From Planctomycetaceae bacterium (GTDB taxonomy: Bacteria > Planctomycetota > Planctomycetia > Pirellulales > Thermoguttaceae), in assembly GCA_021372555.1 (NCBI GenBank), contig JAJFUI010000288.1, positions 1 through 34,796 of the forward strand: a stretch of 34,796 nucleotides of DNA, written 5' to 3'. The notes under the pieces are model-generated. The model saw only the letters and a program-made list of their open reading frames with translations, was not told the DNA's origin and did no database searches. Position numbers and translations under genes: made by a program. Below, in pieces: positions 1 to 7,713 of the stretch. Within the stretch, counting starts at the first letter, position 1. Every line of letters begins with the position of its first letter.

Positions 1-460
1 CCGGATGCGGGGAATCGTCGCGGACTTGCACCACTTGGTCGACGATCTCCCACGTGGCCAGATTTCGATGGAAGCCCATGCGGCCGGTGGCGCAGAAGGC
101 GCACTGCATCGCGCAGCCAATTTGCGAACTGACGCAAACGACATATTTCGCGTCGTCCGACCGGTGCAGGAGCGGAATGCGAACAGCTTCGAACGGCTTA
201 CCATCGTTCCCGCGGAATAAATATTTGACGAACCCGTCGTGCGGCGAGACCGTCTTGTCCGCGAGCGTCAAACCGGGGATGGCGGTCAGGCGGCGGACCT
301 CTGTGAGCAGCTTGGCTGGGATACCTTCATTGTCGGTCGGAAGTGCCCCGCGTCGCAGGACCGTCGCCTGAATGCGTCGAGCTTGGCCGAGTGTGACGCC
401 AACGGCGGCCAATCGCTCGTGCAACTGTTCAGAGGTAAGGTCTTTTATTAGGATCGGCAT
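1..460 (-). CDS. RlmN/Cfr-family radical SAM RNA methyltransferase (partial, C-terminus outside window)
   Basis: The first 153 residues are present; the rest lies beyond base 1. The deduced protein starts MPILIKDLTSEQLHERL at the ATG ending at 460. It has the short N-terminal helical domain typical of RlmN. The radical SAM cluster motif CAMQCAFC follows (Cys116, Cys120, Cys123, spacing CxxxCxxC), within the context VCVSSQIGC...ATGRMGFHRNL that is characteristic of RlmN/Cfr enzymes. Members use a 4Fe-4S cluster and two SAM molecules to methylate C2 of A2503 in 23S rRNA and an adenine in some tRNAs. The methyl-carrying C-terminal Cys cannot be checked. Planctomycetes can carry more than one RlmN-like paralogue, so orthology to rlmN itself is not certain. 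It is divergent from mug, with 93 bases between the starts. Confidence 0.85.
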   Translation of the reverse strand, partial: MPILIKDLTSEQLHERLAAVGVTLGQARRIQATVLRRGALPTDNEGIPAKLLTEVRRLTAIPGLTLADKTVSPHDGFVKYLFRGNDGKPFEAVRIPLLHRSDDAKYVVCVSSQIGCAMQCAFCATGRMGFHRNLATWEIVDQVVQVRDDSPHP

Positions 461-540
461 GGCAAGTCGCCGTAGTGTACCATGGCAGAGGAGATCCGTC
501 TGGTGCTGCCGCAATTCGGCACCGGGGATGAACGACCCGG

Positions 541-546
541 TAGAAT
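541..546 (+). promoter_or_regulatory. Candidate -10 box (TAGAAT) directly before mug, possible leaderless start
   Basis: TAGAAT matches the bacterial -10 consensus at five of six bases and ends 7 nt before the mug ATG. No Shine-Dalgarno sequence lies between, and no good -35 box is found at normal spacing. If used, transcription would begin at or one base before the start codon. Confidence 0.4.
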
Positions 547-553
547 ATCGATC

Positions 554-1114
554 ATGCCCGTCCAACGTCCCACTCCGGCTCAGCTTCAGGCAGCGTTCGG
601 CCGCTCGGTGCCTGATGTAATAGCGCCGAGGTTGAAGGTTCTATTCTGCGGGATTAACCCCGGGCTCTACTCGGCGGCCGTGGGCCATCACTTTGCGCGG
701 CCAGGCAATCGTTTTTGGCCGGCACTGCATGCCGGCGGCTTCACACCGCGGTTGCTGAAGCCGTCGGAAGAGCGGGAGTTGCTCAAGCTGCGACTCGGCG
801 TCACAAACATCGTCAACCGTGGCACGGCGACGGCTAGCCAATTGACGCCGGACGAACTGCGTCGGGGCGGCGCACTGCTGCGGCGGAAGGCCGAGCGATA
901 CAGCCCGCGGTTTCTTGCGGTGCTGGGAACCGGGGCCTACAAGCACGCGTTCAGTCGCCGACAGGTGCAGCTTGGCCGTCAACCGGAACTGTTGGGGGCG
1001 TCGGTCGTCTGGGTGCTGCCCAACCCGAGCGGGATCAACGCACACTACCAACTTGCGGATCTGGCCAAGCAGTTCCGCCAGTTGCGCGACGCAGTGGAGG
1101 CCGAAACGGCCTAG
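554..1114 (+). CDS. mug: G/U mismatch-specific uracil-DNA glycosylase (MUG family)
   Basis: The 186-residue protein aligns over its length with E. coli Mug (168 aa). It shares the FCGINPGL active-site motif (residues about 32-39, including the catalytic Asn), the FARPGNRFW segment, LGVTNIV, and the C-terminal WVLPNPSGIN motif that inserts into the DNA helix. Mug removes uracil and 3,N4-ethenocytosine from mismatched DNA in base-excision repair. The ATG at 554 is chosen because homology starts soon after it; the upstream in-frame start at 482 would add 24 unrelated residues. The gene converges on the PolX gene, and their stop codons overlap as CTAG at 1111-1114, so two DNA-repair genes meet tail to tail. 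No Shine-Dalgarno sequence is visible. Confidence 0.93.
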   Translation: MPVQRPTPAQLQAAFGRSVPDVIAPRLKVLFCGINPGLYSAAVGHHFARPGNRFWPALHAGGFTPRLLKPSEERELLKLRLGVTNIVNRGTATASQLTPDELRRGGALLRRKAERYSPRFLAVLGTGAYKHAFSRRQVQLGRQPELLGASVVWVLPNPSGINAHYQLADLAKQFRQLRDAVEAETA

Positions 1115-2832
1115 CTGGGCCGAGTGAGCAGCTTCTTGAGTTCCGGCCACTCACGGGTATTGGCGACGTCGGCCTTGGTGAGCCCGCCGCGGCGAGCTTG
1201 CTGGACGCCGCAGCGCATGAAGTCGAAGCCCTCCGGCCGATGCGAGTCGGTGCTGATGACGACGGGCACACCCATTGCTTTTGCTGCGGCACAGGCGACG
1301 TCGTCGATGTCGAGCCGCGTGGGGTGAGCGTTGAGCTCCAGCATTTTTCCATGCTCTCGACACGCACGCATCACCGCGTCGAGATCAATGTCGTACGCCT
1401 TGCGCTGCAAGAGCATCCGTCCGGTGGGATGACCGATTGCGGAGACGCGGGGATTGGCAATCGCTTCGATCACTCGTTGAGTGATTTGCTCGCGAGATTG
1501 CTGCTGGCCGTAGTGCACGCTGGCTACGACCCAGTCCGCGTGGCCCAGCACGTCGTTAGGCAAGTCGAGTCCGCCGTGTTCGAGAATGTCGACTTCGACG
1601 CCTTTGAGCGCGGTGAAATCATCGAGCCGACGGTTTAGCTTGTCGATTTCCGCCCACTGCTCGCGCAGTTTCCCGGCGTCGAGCCCGTGGGCCATCGACA
1701 CCCGCTTCGAGTGATCGGTAATGGCGAGGTACTTGAGCCCGCGGGCGCGAGCGGTGTAAACCATCTCGCCGATTCTGGTTGTGCCGTCAGTCCAGTTCGT
1801 GTGCGAGTGCAGGTCGCCGCGGATGTCTTGCAGTTCAACGAGCTTCGGCAAGTGGCCGGCGTCGGCCCATTCGAATTCGCGTCGGGCCTCGCGAAGCTCG
1901 GGGGGGAACCAGGGCAGCCCTAACGTCTCGTAGACTTCCTCTTCCGTGCGGCCGGCAATTCTGGCGTCGCCGCGGAAGACGCCGTACTCGTTGATTTTCA
2001 GGCCTTGGGCCTTCGCGCGGCCGCGGAGGACGATGTTGTGCTCTTTCGAGCCGGTGAAATATTGCAGAGCGGCGCCAAACGCTTCGGCTTCCACCGCACG
2101 AAGATCGACCTGCAAGCCGGCCGAGAGCCGCAACGACATCTTCGTGTCGCCGCGAGCGATGATCGACGCGACCGCCCCGAACGAGGCCAGGTGGTTCATC
2201 ACGGCGGGCACGTTGGCCGTCACGACGAGAAAATCGAGATCGCCGACGGTTTCCTTTCCGCGGCGGTAGCTGCCCGCGGCGGCGATCCGCTCCACCGCCT
2301 TGCACTCGCGCATGTGCGAGAGGATTTCCTGCACGTGCTGGTCAGCGTCAATCCAGAGAACCCGCTTGTCGGCCTCCGAAGCAATGCCGAGACCTTGCAC
2401 GATGGCGGCCTCGGTCTTCGTGCCAAAGCCCTTGAGATGCTGAACCTTATGCAACTCGCACGCTTCGCGGAGTTGGTCGAGCGTGGCGACGTTTAACTCT
2501 CGGAAAAGTTGCGATGCGCGTTTCGGTCCTAGGCCAGGCACGCGTAGGATCGCCAGCACGCTTTCGGGCACCTTGGCCAGCAGTTCTTCGAGCATGGGCA
2601 GTGTGCCCGTCTCGATCAGCGTAACGATCTTTCCAGCGAGATCCTTACCGATACCTTCGACGCTGGTCAGGGACCGCTGCGGGTTAGCGATGATGTCGGC
2701 AACCGATTCCGGCAGGTCGTGAATCGTTCGAGCCGCGTTGCGGTAGGCCCTTACTCGAAACGCATTGGCGTCCTGGAATTCGAGCAGGTCGGCAATCTGG
2801 TCGAAGATGGCGGCAATCTGGTGGTTCGTCAT
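1111..2832 (-). CDS. polX: DNA polymerase/3'-5' exonuclease PolX (Pol X + PHP domains)
   Basis: A 573-residue protein of normal length for bacterial PolX (about 570-575). The N-terminal 8-kDa region has helix-hairpin-helix segments (VEGIGKDLAGKI near 58-69, VPGLGPKRA near 98-106, LKGFGTKTEA near 133-142). The nucleotidyltransferase core has GSYRRGKETVGDLD (187-200) with the two metal Asp residues at 198 and 200, and a third Asp in VDLR (Asp243). A complete C-terminal PHP domain follows, with DLHSHT (340-345), ITDHS (371-375), Glu413, Glu418, SVH (438-440), GHP (467-469) and TDSH (528-531). PolX fills gaps in base-excision repair and the PHP domain supplies 3'-5' exonuclease/phosphatase activity. 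The ATG at 2832 starts MTNHQIAAIFDQIADLLE as in homologues; the longer frame to 2952 adds 40 non-homologous residues. No clear Shine-Dalgarno sequence precedes it. Confidence 0.93.
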   Translation of the reverse strand: MTNHQIAAIFDQIADLLEFQDANAFRVRAYRNAARTIHDLPESVADIIANPQRSLTSVEGIGKDLAGKIVTLIETGTLPMLEELLAKVPESVLAILRVPGLGPKRASQLFRELNVATLDQLREACELHKVQHLKGFGTKTEAAIVQGLGIASEADKRVLWIDADQHVQEILSHMRECKAVERIAAAGSYRRGKETVGDLDFLVVTANVPAVMNHLASFGAVASIIARGDTKMSLRLSAGLQVDLRAVEAEAFGAALQYFTGSKEHNIVLRGRAKAQGLKINEYGVFRGDARIAGRTEEEVYETLGLPWFPPELREARREFEWADAGHLPKLVELQDIRGDLHSHTNWTDGTTRIGEMVYTARARGLKYLAITDHSKRVSMAHGLDAGKLREQWAEIDKLNRRLDDFTALKGVEVDILEHGGLDLPNDVLGHADWVVASVHYGQQQSREQITQRVIEAIANPRVSAIGHPTGRMLLQRKAYDIDLDAVMRACREHGKMLELNAHPTRLDIDDVACAAAKAMGVPVVISTDSHRPEGFDFMRCGVQQARRGGLTKADVANTREWPELKKLLTRPS

Positions 2833-2902
2833 GCCAGCGGCCAGGGGTGAGTAGGCGAAAGGGCAATGGGCGACCGGTGCGGCGGTACGTGCAACTTCAG
2901 CA

Positions 2903-2930
2903 ATTGTACGTGCTTCGCGTGGACTTCCAA
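2903..2930 (-). promoter_or_regulatory. Candidate sigma70-type promoter for polX
   Basis: Read on the minus strand: TTGGAA (2925-2930), a 16-base spacer, then TACAAT (2903-2908). Transcription would start near 2896, giving a leader of about 64 bases before the polX ATG at 2832. It lies in the gap behind the GTPase gene and would let polX be expressed on its own. Confidence 0.35.
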
Positions 2931-2948
2931 GCCCCGGCACGCAGGCCG

Positions 2949-3941
2949 TCACACGTGAAGTTCCACCACGTCCTGGTCCTGGAGGACATAGTCGCCCCTG
3001 ACCTGGGTGCCGTCGTGCACGCCGGAGCCCCAGACGCGAGCGAACTTCAGACCCTGGAGGAAGTCCTTGTGGACCATGCCAGCCATTTCTATCAACTGGC
3101 TGCCGCGACGAAGCGTGAAAGGCCGTTCGCGGTCCGCCTCCTTGGCCGTGGGGAGCTTCGAGTAGACGCGGACAACGTCGAGCGAGTGGTAAATCGCGTC
3201 GCGCAGCCGCTCCAGACCGGCGCCATGCTTGGCGGAGATGACGTACTCGGGGAACTCCAGCGGCAACAATTCATGAAGCAATTCCAGCCGTTCGTCCGCA
3301 CCCGGGGTGTCGCTCTTGTTCGGCACGAGGAACGTCTGGGTGTAGGAGAGCCCCACATCCTCCTCGTCCAAGCAGGAGGTGACGCCCAGCCGGGTCTTGG
3401 TCTGAGCAAGTCGGTCAAGGACTTCCTCGCACTGCTCGATTCCGTCGTCGCTTTCCAGATCGACGAGCAATAGAGCCAAGTCAGCGGCGCGGATCAGCCC
3501 CTGCAAATGGGTATCCATGTAATCGGCGGTGATTGGTGGCGTATCGATCAGTTGCACCGCGACGTCTTCCCACGGCATCATTGCCGGGGCCGGAACCATC
3601 GTGGTGAACGGATAAGGCGCCACCTCGGGCGTGGCCCGGGTGAGACTGGCAACCAGTTGGCTTTTTCCCGTGTTTGGGCCACCCAGAAGAATCGCTGTGC
3701 CGGCGCCCTGTCGCGGAATCCGCAGACTGCGGGGCTTTTTGCCGGAGCTTTTTTCGGCGACCAGTTCCTTCTTTAGCTTGGCGACCTTCGCTTTCAGGTC
3801 CGCCTGCAGGTGGTCGGTCCCCTTGTGCTTGGGGATTTCCTTGAGCATGACCTGGAGACACGCCAGTTCCTCTTCGAGGGTCGTGGCGCGGCGGTAGTTT
3901 TCTTCCGCCCTCAGGTATTGCTGGGTGAGATTAGCAGGCAT
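2949..3941 (-). CDS. OBG/DRG-like GTPase with C-terminal TGS domain
   Basis: A 330-residue TRAFAC-class GTPase. An N-terminal charged, probably coiled-coil helical region (1-70) precedes the G domain: G1 GGPNTGKS (87-94), switch I PFTTM (111-115), G3 DTPP (133-136), G4 NKSD (208-211) and G5 SAK (236-238). Residues about 258-330 form a TGS domain (VYSKLP ... PFTLRRGSQL ... DYVLQDQDVVELHV), as in DRG, YchF and threonyl-tRNA synthetase. That architecture is closest to the archaeal/eukaryotic DRG family and points to ribosome- or RNA-linked GTPase function (inference). The G3 motif reads DTPP where most relatives have DxPG, so the usual glycine is missing. The ATG at 3941 lacks an obvious ribosome-binding site. 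Confidence 0.87.
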   Translation of the reverse strand: MPANLTQQYLRAEENYRRATTLEEELACLQVMLKEIPKHKGTDHLQADLKAKVAKLKKELVAEKSSGKKPRSLRIPRQGAGTAILLGGPNTGKSQLVASLTRATPEVAPYPFTTMVPAPAMMPWEDVAVQLIDTPPITADYMDTHLQGLIRAADLALLLVDLESDDGIEQCEEVLDRLAQTKTRLGVTSCLDEEDVGLSYTQTFLVPNKSDTPGADERLELLHELLPLEFPEYVISAKHGAGLERLRDAIYHSLDVVRVYSKLPTAKEADRERPFTLRRGSQLIEMAGMVHKDFLQGLKFARVWGSGVHDGTQVRGDYVLQDQDVVELHV

Positions 3942-4003
3942 GGCTTACGGGAAGGATACTGCTTCGTCGCAAGGTCTGCTAATAGTGTATCAAAACCGGG
4001 GGA

Positions 4004-4993
4004 CTACTGACGCGAGGGACGCCAGCCGTCGTCCTCGGTGGCTGCGGACGTCGTACGCCACGAGGCCGTTTGAACCCGTGGGGCAGCCGACACGGCGCTG
4101 GCGACGCGCCGATTATTTGGGTCGGGCAGCGAGGGCGCGGGCATCGAGTTCTGCTTAAGATCACCGCTCTGCGGCACGCCCTGGTCGGGGCCGACGGCAG
4201 GCTTGTTGGCCCCTTCCTGGAAGGTCCTGGGCGTTTGCGTCGATGCCTCCGGGGTCGGCAGCGACGGGATCGGAGTGGGCGTGTTCGCAGGCGGCACGCC
4301 ATACGGCGTTCCATTCGAAGGTGGCGGGGTGGCCGGCACTGCGGGGGTTGGTGCTGCCGGCGTTGGTTCGGGCGCCGCGAGCGGCGCGGCTCCGGCGCCG
4401 GCGCTGCACGAAGGGCACCCGCCGCCGACATTGCAACCCGCCGGGCCACAGCCCGCGACACCGCAACTCATGCAAGGGCTGTAGGCCGGAGCGGCGTACG
4501 TGACAGGAGCGGCGTAGGTGGCTTGATACGTCGTGTAAGGCACCAGACGCGTCTCGTAGGTGCCCCGCCATGGATGATACGAGGTCTGCGGGTATGCCGC
4601 CACCACTGGCATGCGGCATGTTCCGCAGCCGCCGGCGCACGGCCCGCAGGCGGCCACCGGCCGGTATGCCGCGATCACCGTGGGCCGATACAACGCGTTG
4701 TAAACGACCGACGGCATGTACTGGCAACTTTGGACGCACGGTGTGCAAGGCGTGCAAGCCGGGACGCACGCGGGACAGCATGTTGGCACGCAAGCCGGTA
4801 CACATGCTGGTGCGGCCGCAGCCGGCGCGGCATATGCAGGGTTGAACGGCGGCGCGTAGGTCGTCACGGACGGCGTCGCTGGTCCGAACAGGCATTCGCA
4901 AAGCCGCGCAGCGAGGCTCTCAGTGGACATCGCTAACAATGCTGTCACGACGACACATGCGACCGTCAGGCGATGGATGGGCCGGCTGAACAT
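4004..4993 (-). CDS. Cys/Pro/Tyr-rich secreted protein, function unknown
   Basis: A 329-residue protein with a Sec signal peptide (residues 1-28, MFSRPIHRL...TESLA). It has a cysteine-dense region with clusters near 64-90 (repeated PACVP / CTPC units), 116-126 (CGPCAGGCGTC) and 174-196 (CMSCGVAGC...CPSC), totalling about 21 Cys after the signal. Tyr/Pro/Ala-rich segments are interspersed, followed by a Pro/Thr-rich low-complexity tail from about 200. I recognise no enzymatic domain. Such proteins recur in planctomycetes and may be disulfide-linked wall or surface components, which is inference. A good ribosome-binding site (GGAGG) lies 5-6 bases before the ATG. Antisense ORFs over this gene are artefacts of its skewed composition. 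Confidence 0.8.
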   Translation of the reverse strand: MFSRPIHRLTVACVVVTALLAMSTESLAARLCECLFGPATPSVTTYAPPFNPAYAAPAAAAPACVPACVPTCCPACVPACTPCTPCVQSCQYMPSVVYNALYRPTVIAAYRPVAACGPCAGGCGTCRMPVVAAYPQTSYHPWRGTYETRLVPYTTYQATYAAPVTYAAPAYSPCMSCGVAGCGPAGCNVGGGCPSCSAGAGAAPLAAPEPTPAAPTPAVPATPPPSNGTPYGVPPANTPTPIPSLPTPEASTQTPRTFQEGANKPAVGPDQGVPQSGDLKQNSMPAPSLPDPNNRRVASAVSAAPRVQTASWRTTSAATEDDGWRPSRQ

Positions 4994-5031
4994 ATGTAAC
5001 CTCCGCTATTTTCCGTAGACAATTTCACTTC

Positions 5032-5060
5032 ATCAGACCGCGCGCCGAAAAAAGCGTCAA
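5032..5060 (-). promoter_or_regulatory. Candidate promoter for the Cys-rich secreted protein
   Basis: On the minus strand, TTGACG (5055-5060) is followed by a 17-base spacer and TCTGAT (5032-5037, four of six consensus bases). The expected start near 5025 would leave a leader of about 32 bases containing the GGAGG ribosome-binding site. The -35 match is good, the -10 poor. Confidence 0.3.
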
Positions 5061-5220
5061 GCGGCGGTCATTCGCGGACGACACATTACGCCGTTTCGAG
5101 TTTGCCGACCTTGCGGCCTCTGCGCTTTGGGACAAGTCTGCGGGCCGTGCGAAAGTTGCCGGCCCGGAGCTCGCGTGCTCGGCGCCACACGCCGCCACGC
5201 AAGTACACTCATTGTAAAGC

Positions 5221-5847
5221 CTAGGTCAACTTTTGCCCGGAGGACGGGCGTCGACTCTCGAAAAGATCGTAAAGATCGAAGAGCATTTCGCGCACGTCGC
5301 CGCGATGACGCGCGAAACAGAGGACCAATTCTTCGTCGGTGAAGGGACGCGGCATGCCGGGCAAGAGCATGTCGACAATCCGCCGCGTCAGCGCCGGCGT
5401 TGTGCTGGTTTGAAACACCGCTGGCAGCCCGACCGAAACGTGCGCGGTCACTAGCAGGCCCCATCCGCGACGATGACAAAGTCGGCGGAGTCGCCACCGC
5501 GTAAGGCGGCGAAGTTGCTCGTAGCCGTCGATGACAAGAATCGTGAAGGGATGCAGGCGATGCCGGCGATCGGGATCCAGCGGAAGCCATCGCTCGCCAT
5601 CGTGCAATTCGAGCGACAGAGGTCGCTGGCCCGCGCGCTCGAGCTCCGGAAGAAGCGATGCCAGCAGCGTGGACTTGCCGGTTCCGTGGGGCCCGATGAT
5701 TTCGCCTTCCCACCGGCTCTGCCGAAGGCGTCGGACCAGCGTCCCGGCGTCGTCATCACCTGGAAACAGGAACGGCAGTGCGCCGGGGCGGGTTCGCCCC
5801 GTGCAAAAGGGATTCTCGGGCGTGAGGGACGCGGCGATGTGGGGCAC
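5221..5847 (-). CDS. P-loop ATPase, AAA-like, function unknown
   Basis: A 208-residue protein with a Walker A loop GPHGTGKST (52-60), a Walker B strand FTILVIDGYEQ (101-111) and a likely sensor strand LLVTAH (131-136). It starts at GTG 5847, with AGGA six bases upstream. The N-terminus (NPFCTGRTRPGALPFLFPG) resembles the 'N-terminal to P-loop' region of small planctomycete ATPases. It probably acts in the cytoplasm on an unknown partner. It is the last gene of a minus-strand set with the arrestin-like protein (64 bases upstream) and the multi-spanning membrane protein. This suggests that the ATPase serves the same membrane-associated process (inference from context only). Confidence 0.78.
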   Translation of the reverse strand: MPHIAASLTPENPFCTGRTRPGALPFLFPGDDDAGTLVRRLRQSRWEGEIIGPHGTGKSTLLASLLPELERAGQRPLSLELHDGERWLPLDPDRRHRLHPFTILVIDGYEQLRRLTRWRLRRLCHRRGWGLLVTAHVSVGLPAVFQTSTTPALTRRIVDMLLPGMPRPFTDEELVLCFARHRGDVREMLFDLYDLFESRRPSSGQKLT

Positions 5848-5910
5848 GGCTTTCCTGGAAGCTAAAACGGTTTGCCGAATCCGTCCTACGACTTACTGTC
5901 GGGAACTCTA

Positions 5911-6312
5911 TCACCCGTGCACATGGGAGGGCGACACCGCGCCCAGACGAAACTCCCTCTCGCCGACCACGTCTTTGCCCCGATGCAGGAACGCACGAAC
6001 GCGGAAACACCAACGCAGCTTGATGATTTGGCCGTCATAGCTCAGGGGGCTGCGTGGTAGCACCGTGCTAAAGCGTTCGGGACGTCTTGGTTCCAGTAAC
6101 TGCCCCTCCTCGGCGCGACGACGCCAGAACTCGTGCACGGCCATGTCCTCGTCGCCCTTGCCTTCCGTGCGCCAGAGGACGGATGCCTCGATCGAAGCCA
6201 CTTGGCTCGAGTCCACCGATTCGATCCAATACTCGCCCGAAAGCGTCTCGCCGGGGCCGTAGTGCCGGCTGTCACCGTCAAGGACGATGACCACACTTGG
6301 TTCGTCACTCAT
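5911..6312 (-). CDS. Small arrestin-like beta-sandwich protein
   Basis: A 133-residue soluble protein without a signal peptide. Its pattern of short beta strands resembles arrestin/Spo0M-like beta sandwiches: VVIVLDGDSRHYGPGETLSGEY near the start, then VLWRTEGKGDED, and FSTVLPRSPLSYDGQIIKLRWCFRV near 80-105. The same plan (PGDLY..., a FETEIELTVP strand, a final NEINWTLVVDG strand) appears in the C-terminal third of the upstream membrane protein, so the two may be related domains. Its ATG overlaps the TGA of that gene by 4 bases (6309-6312), which indicates translational coupling. Function unknown; a scaffold or adaptor role is inference. Confidence 0.75.
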   Translation of the reverse strand: MSDEPSVVIVLDGDSRHYGPGETLSGEYWIESVDSSQVASIEASVLWRTEGKGDEDMAVHEFWRRRAEEGQLLEPRRPERFSTVLPRSPLSYDGQIIKLRWCFRVRAFLHRGKDVVGEREFRLGAVSPSHVHG

Positions 6313-7622
6313 GGCTGACCTCCGGCTGCCGGACTGATGACGACCGGAAACGCGCGGCGGTAGTGCTGCCAGCCGGCGGGTTCGCCGTCGACAACGAGCG
6401 TCCAGTTGATCTCGTTGTGTTCGGCCGCAAACGAGTGCATCGCTCGTCGCGGTACGGTAAGCTCGATCTCGGTCTCAAACGGCTGATCGACGATGTCGAC
6501 ATCTTCCTGGCGGAAGAGTTCCTGGCGATAGACTTCCCGCGTTTCGCTGCGGGCGTTGGTTCCTTGTCGGTAGGTGGCAGCCTCTTCGCAGACCAGTGAG
6601 ACGCGGAGCAATTTGATTCGCAGCCGACCAGTTTGCGTAAGAAAAAGTCGATAAAGATCGCCGGGCTGCAAAGGATGATCGGAGATTTCGAGTCGAGTTG
6701 GTCCGATGCCTGCCGCCGTTAGCAAGCGGCGAAGAAAACAGACGATCGCCGCAATGCCAATGGCCAGGAAGGGAATCACAAAGAGCGTCAACGGCCAATC
6801 GGCATGGCCGGCAAGAAAGCCGCGGATAACGACCACGATCAAGACCGTGACCGCGCCGTTCCAAGCGACGCAGAAGGTCAACATGCCGAAGAGCGCCCAG
6901 CCTGCTGCGCCGGCCATCGGCAAGCGGAACTTCAGTTTCGTGCCAGGGCTGTTGGTCATGTCCGCGCCCTGCGGTACAAACGGATAGTCGCCGTTGTCGC
7001 CGGTGTGGAAAAGTCTTCTCGCGCTGGCGCGTCGGGCGATGGCGGCGCGGCGTTCGACCGACTTGCCCCACCGCAGCAAGGCGTAGATGAGACCGCCCGC
7101 GCCGATGATTACGAACGAGACCGGAACGGTGAAACCGACCCACACCCACCAGCCATAGCCGCGCGTCAGGACGACGAGCTGCGGATCGGATGGGTCGTAC
7201 CAACAGGGGTAACGATTGTCGCGAGATCGCGTGTAGAGACGAAAGTCGTTGAGAACGGCTCGCGCGCTATCGCGATTATCGAAATAGCCGCCATGTACGT
7301 CGTAGCGGCTTTCGCTCCGCATCGACGTCTTGCCATCGATGTTGTATTCGAGCGTCAGACGTGGGGCGAAGAGCATGCCGTCCTTGCCCATCGACTCGAC
7401 GATCTCCGTCTTAAGCACCTTGCAGGGCGCTTCGATGAACTCGTGGTTCACGCGCCACTCGGGCACGACGAAGGTAGAGAACAGCCAAACAAGGCCGGCG
7501 CAGCCGAGCAGCAGCAGCGCGGCAAAGAAGATGGCCTCGCCGACGCTGCCCAGCTTGGGCGAGCCGGTGCGGCGATGTCCTCGTTTTTTGCCGTAGTAGC
7601 GAAACGCGCGTGCCAAGTTCAC
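6309..7622 (-). CDS. Four-helix membrane protein, DUF3592-like with C-terminal arrestin-like domain
   Basis: A 437-residue protein with predicted membrane helices near 30-52, 157-183, 238-268 and 277-299. Between helices 1 and 2 lies a DUF3592-like extracytoplasmic domain (CKVLKTEIVES...LTLEYNIDGK...YPCWYDPSDPQLVVL). After helix 4, residues about 305-437 form a soluble beta-rich domain resembling the neighbouring arrestin-like protein. The start is GTG at 7622 with a weak TGGGGA ribosome-binding site, so it is less certain. Its stop overlaps the start of the next gene by 4 bases. With the arrestin-like and ATPase genes it forms a compact three-gene unit. No transport or enzyme motif is seen. 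Confidence 0.8.
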   Translation of the reverse strand: MNLARAFRYYGKKRGHRRTGSPKLGSVGEAIFFAALLLLGCAGLVWLFSTFVVPEWRVNHEFIEAPCKVLKTEIVESMGKDGMLFAPRLTLEYNIDGKTSMRSESRYDVHGGYFDNRDSARAVLNDFRLYTRSRDNRYPCWYDPSDPQLVVLTRGYGWWVWVGFTVPVSFVIIGAGGLIYALLRWGKSVERRAAIARRASARRLFHTGDNGDYPFVPQGADMTNSPGTKLKFRLPMAGAAGWALFGMLTFCVAWNGAVTVLIVVVIRGFLAGHADWPLTLFVIPFLAIGIAAIVCFLRRLLTAAGIGPTRLEISDHPLQPGDLYRLFLTQTGRLRIKLLRVSLVCEEAATYRQGTNARSETREVYRQELFRQEDVDIVDQPFETEIELTVPRRAMHSFAAEHNEINWTLVVDGEPAGWQHYRRAFPVVISPAAGGQP

Positions 7623-7713
7623 GTCCCCAGAGATCAGAGACCGGAAGCTAGAAGTCGGAAGTCAGACAACGATGCTTCTGCCTCTCTGACCTGATCGCTC
7701 TGGCGGCCGCCGG
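7623..7713. other. Intergenic gap with short direct repeat
   Basis: This 91-base gap holds AGAAGTC and GGAAGTCAGA units in direct repeat (about 7641-7668). I see no gene or convincing promoter here. Confidence 0.35.

Noticed and set aside
4070-4936. 288-residue plus-strand ORF opposite the Cys-rich gene
   Set aside because: Arg/Gly-rich reverse translation of a repetitive gene; no start signal.
5057-5713. 218-residue minus-strand ORF across the ATPase gene
   Set aside because: The 5221-5847 frame carries Walker A and B; this one is a frameshifted shadow.
6031-6062. tRNA-like stretch (CATAGCTCAGGGGG...GGTAGCA) resembling a D-arm
   Set aside because: It lies inside the arrestin-like coding sequence. 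No T-loop GTTCGA and no acceptor or anticodon stem can be built around it.
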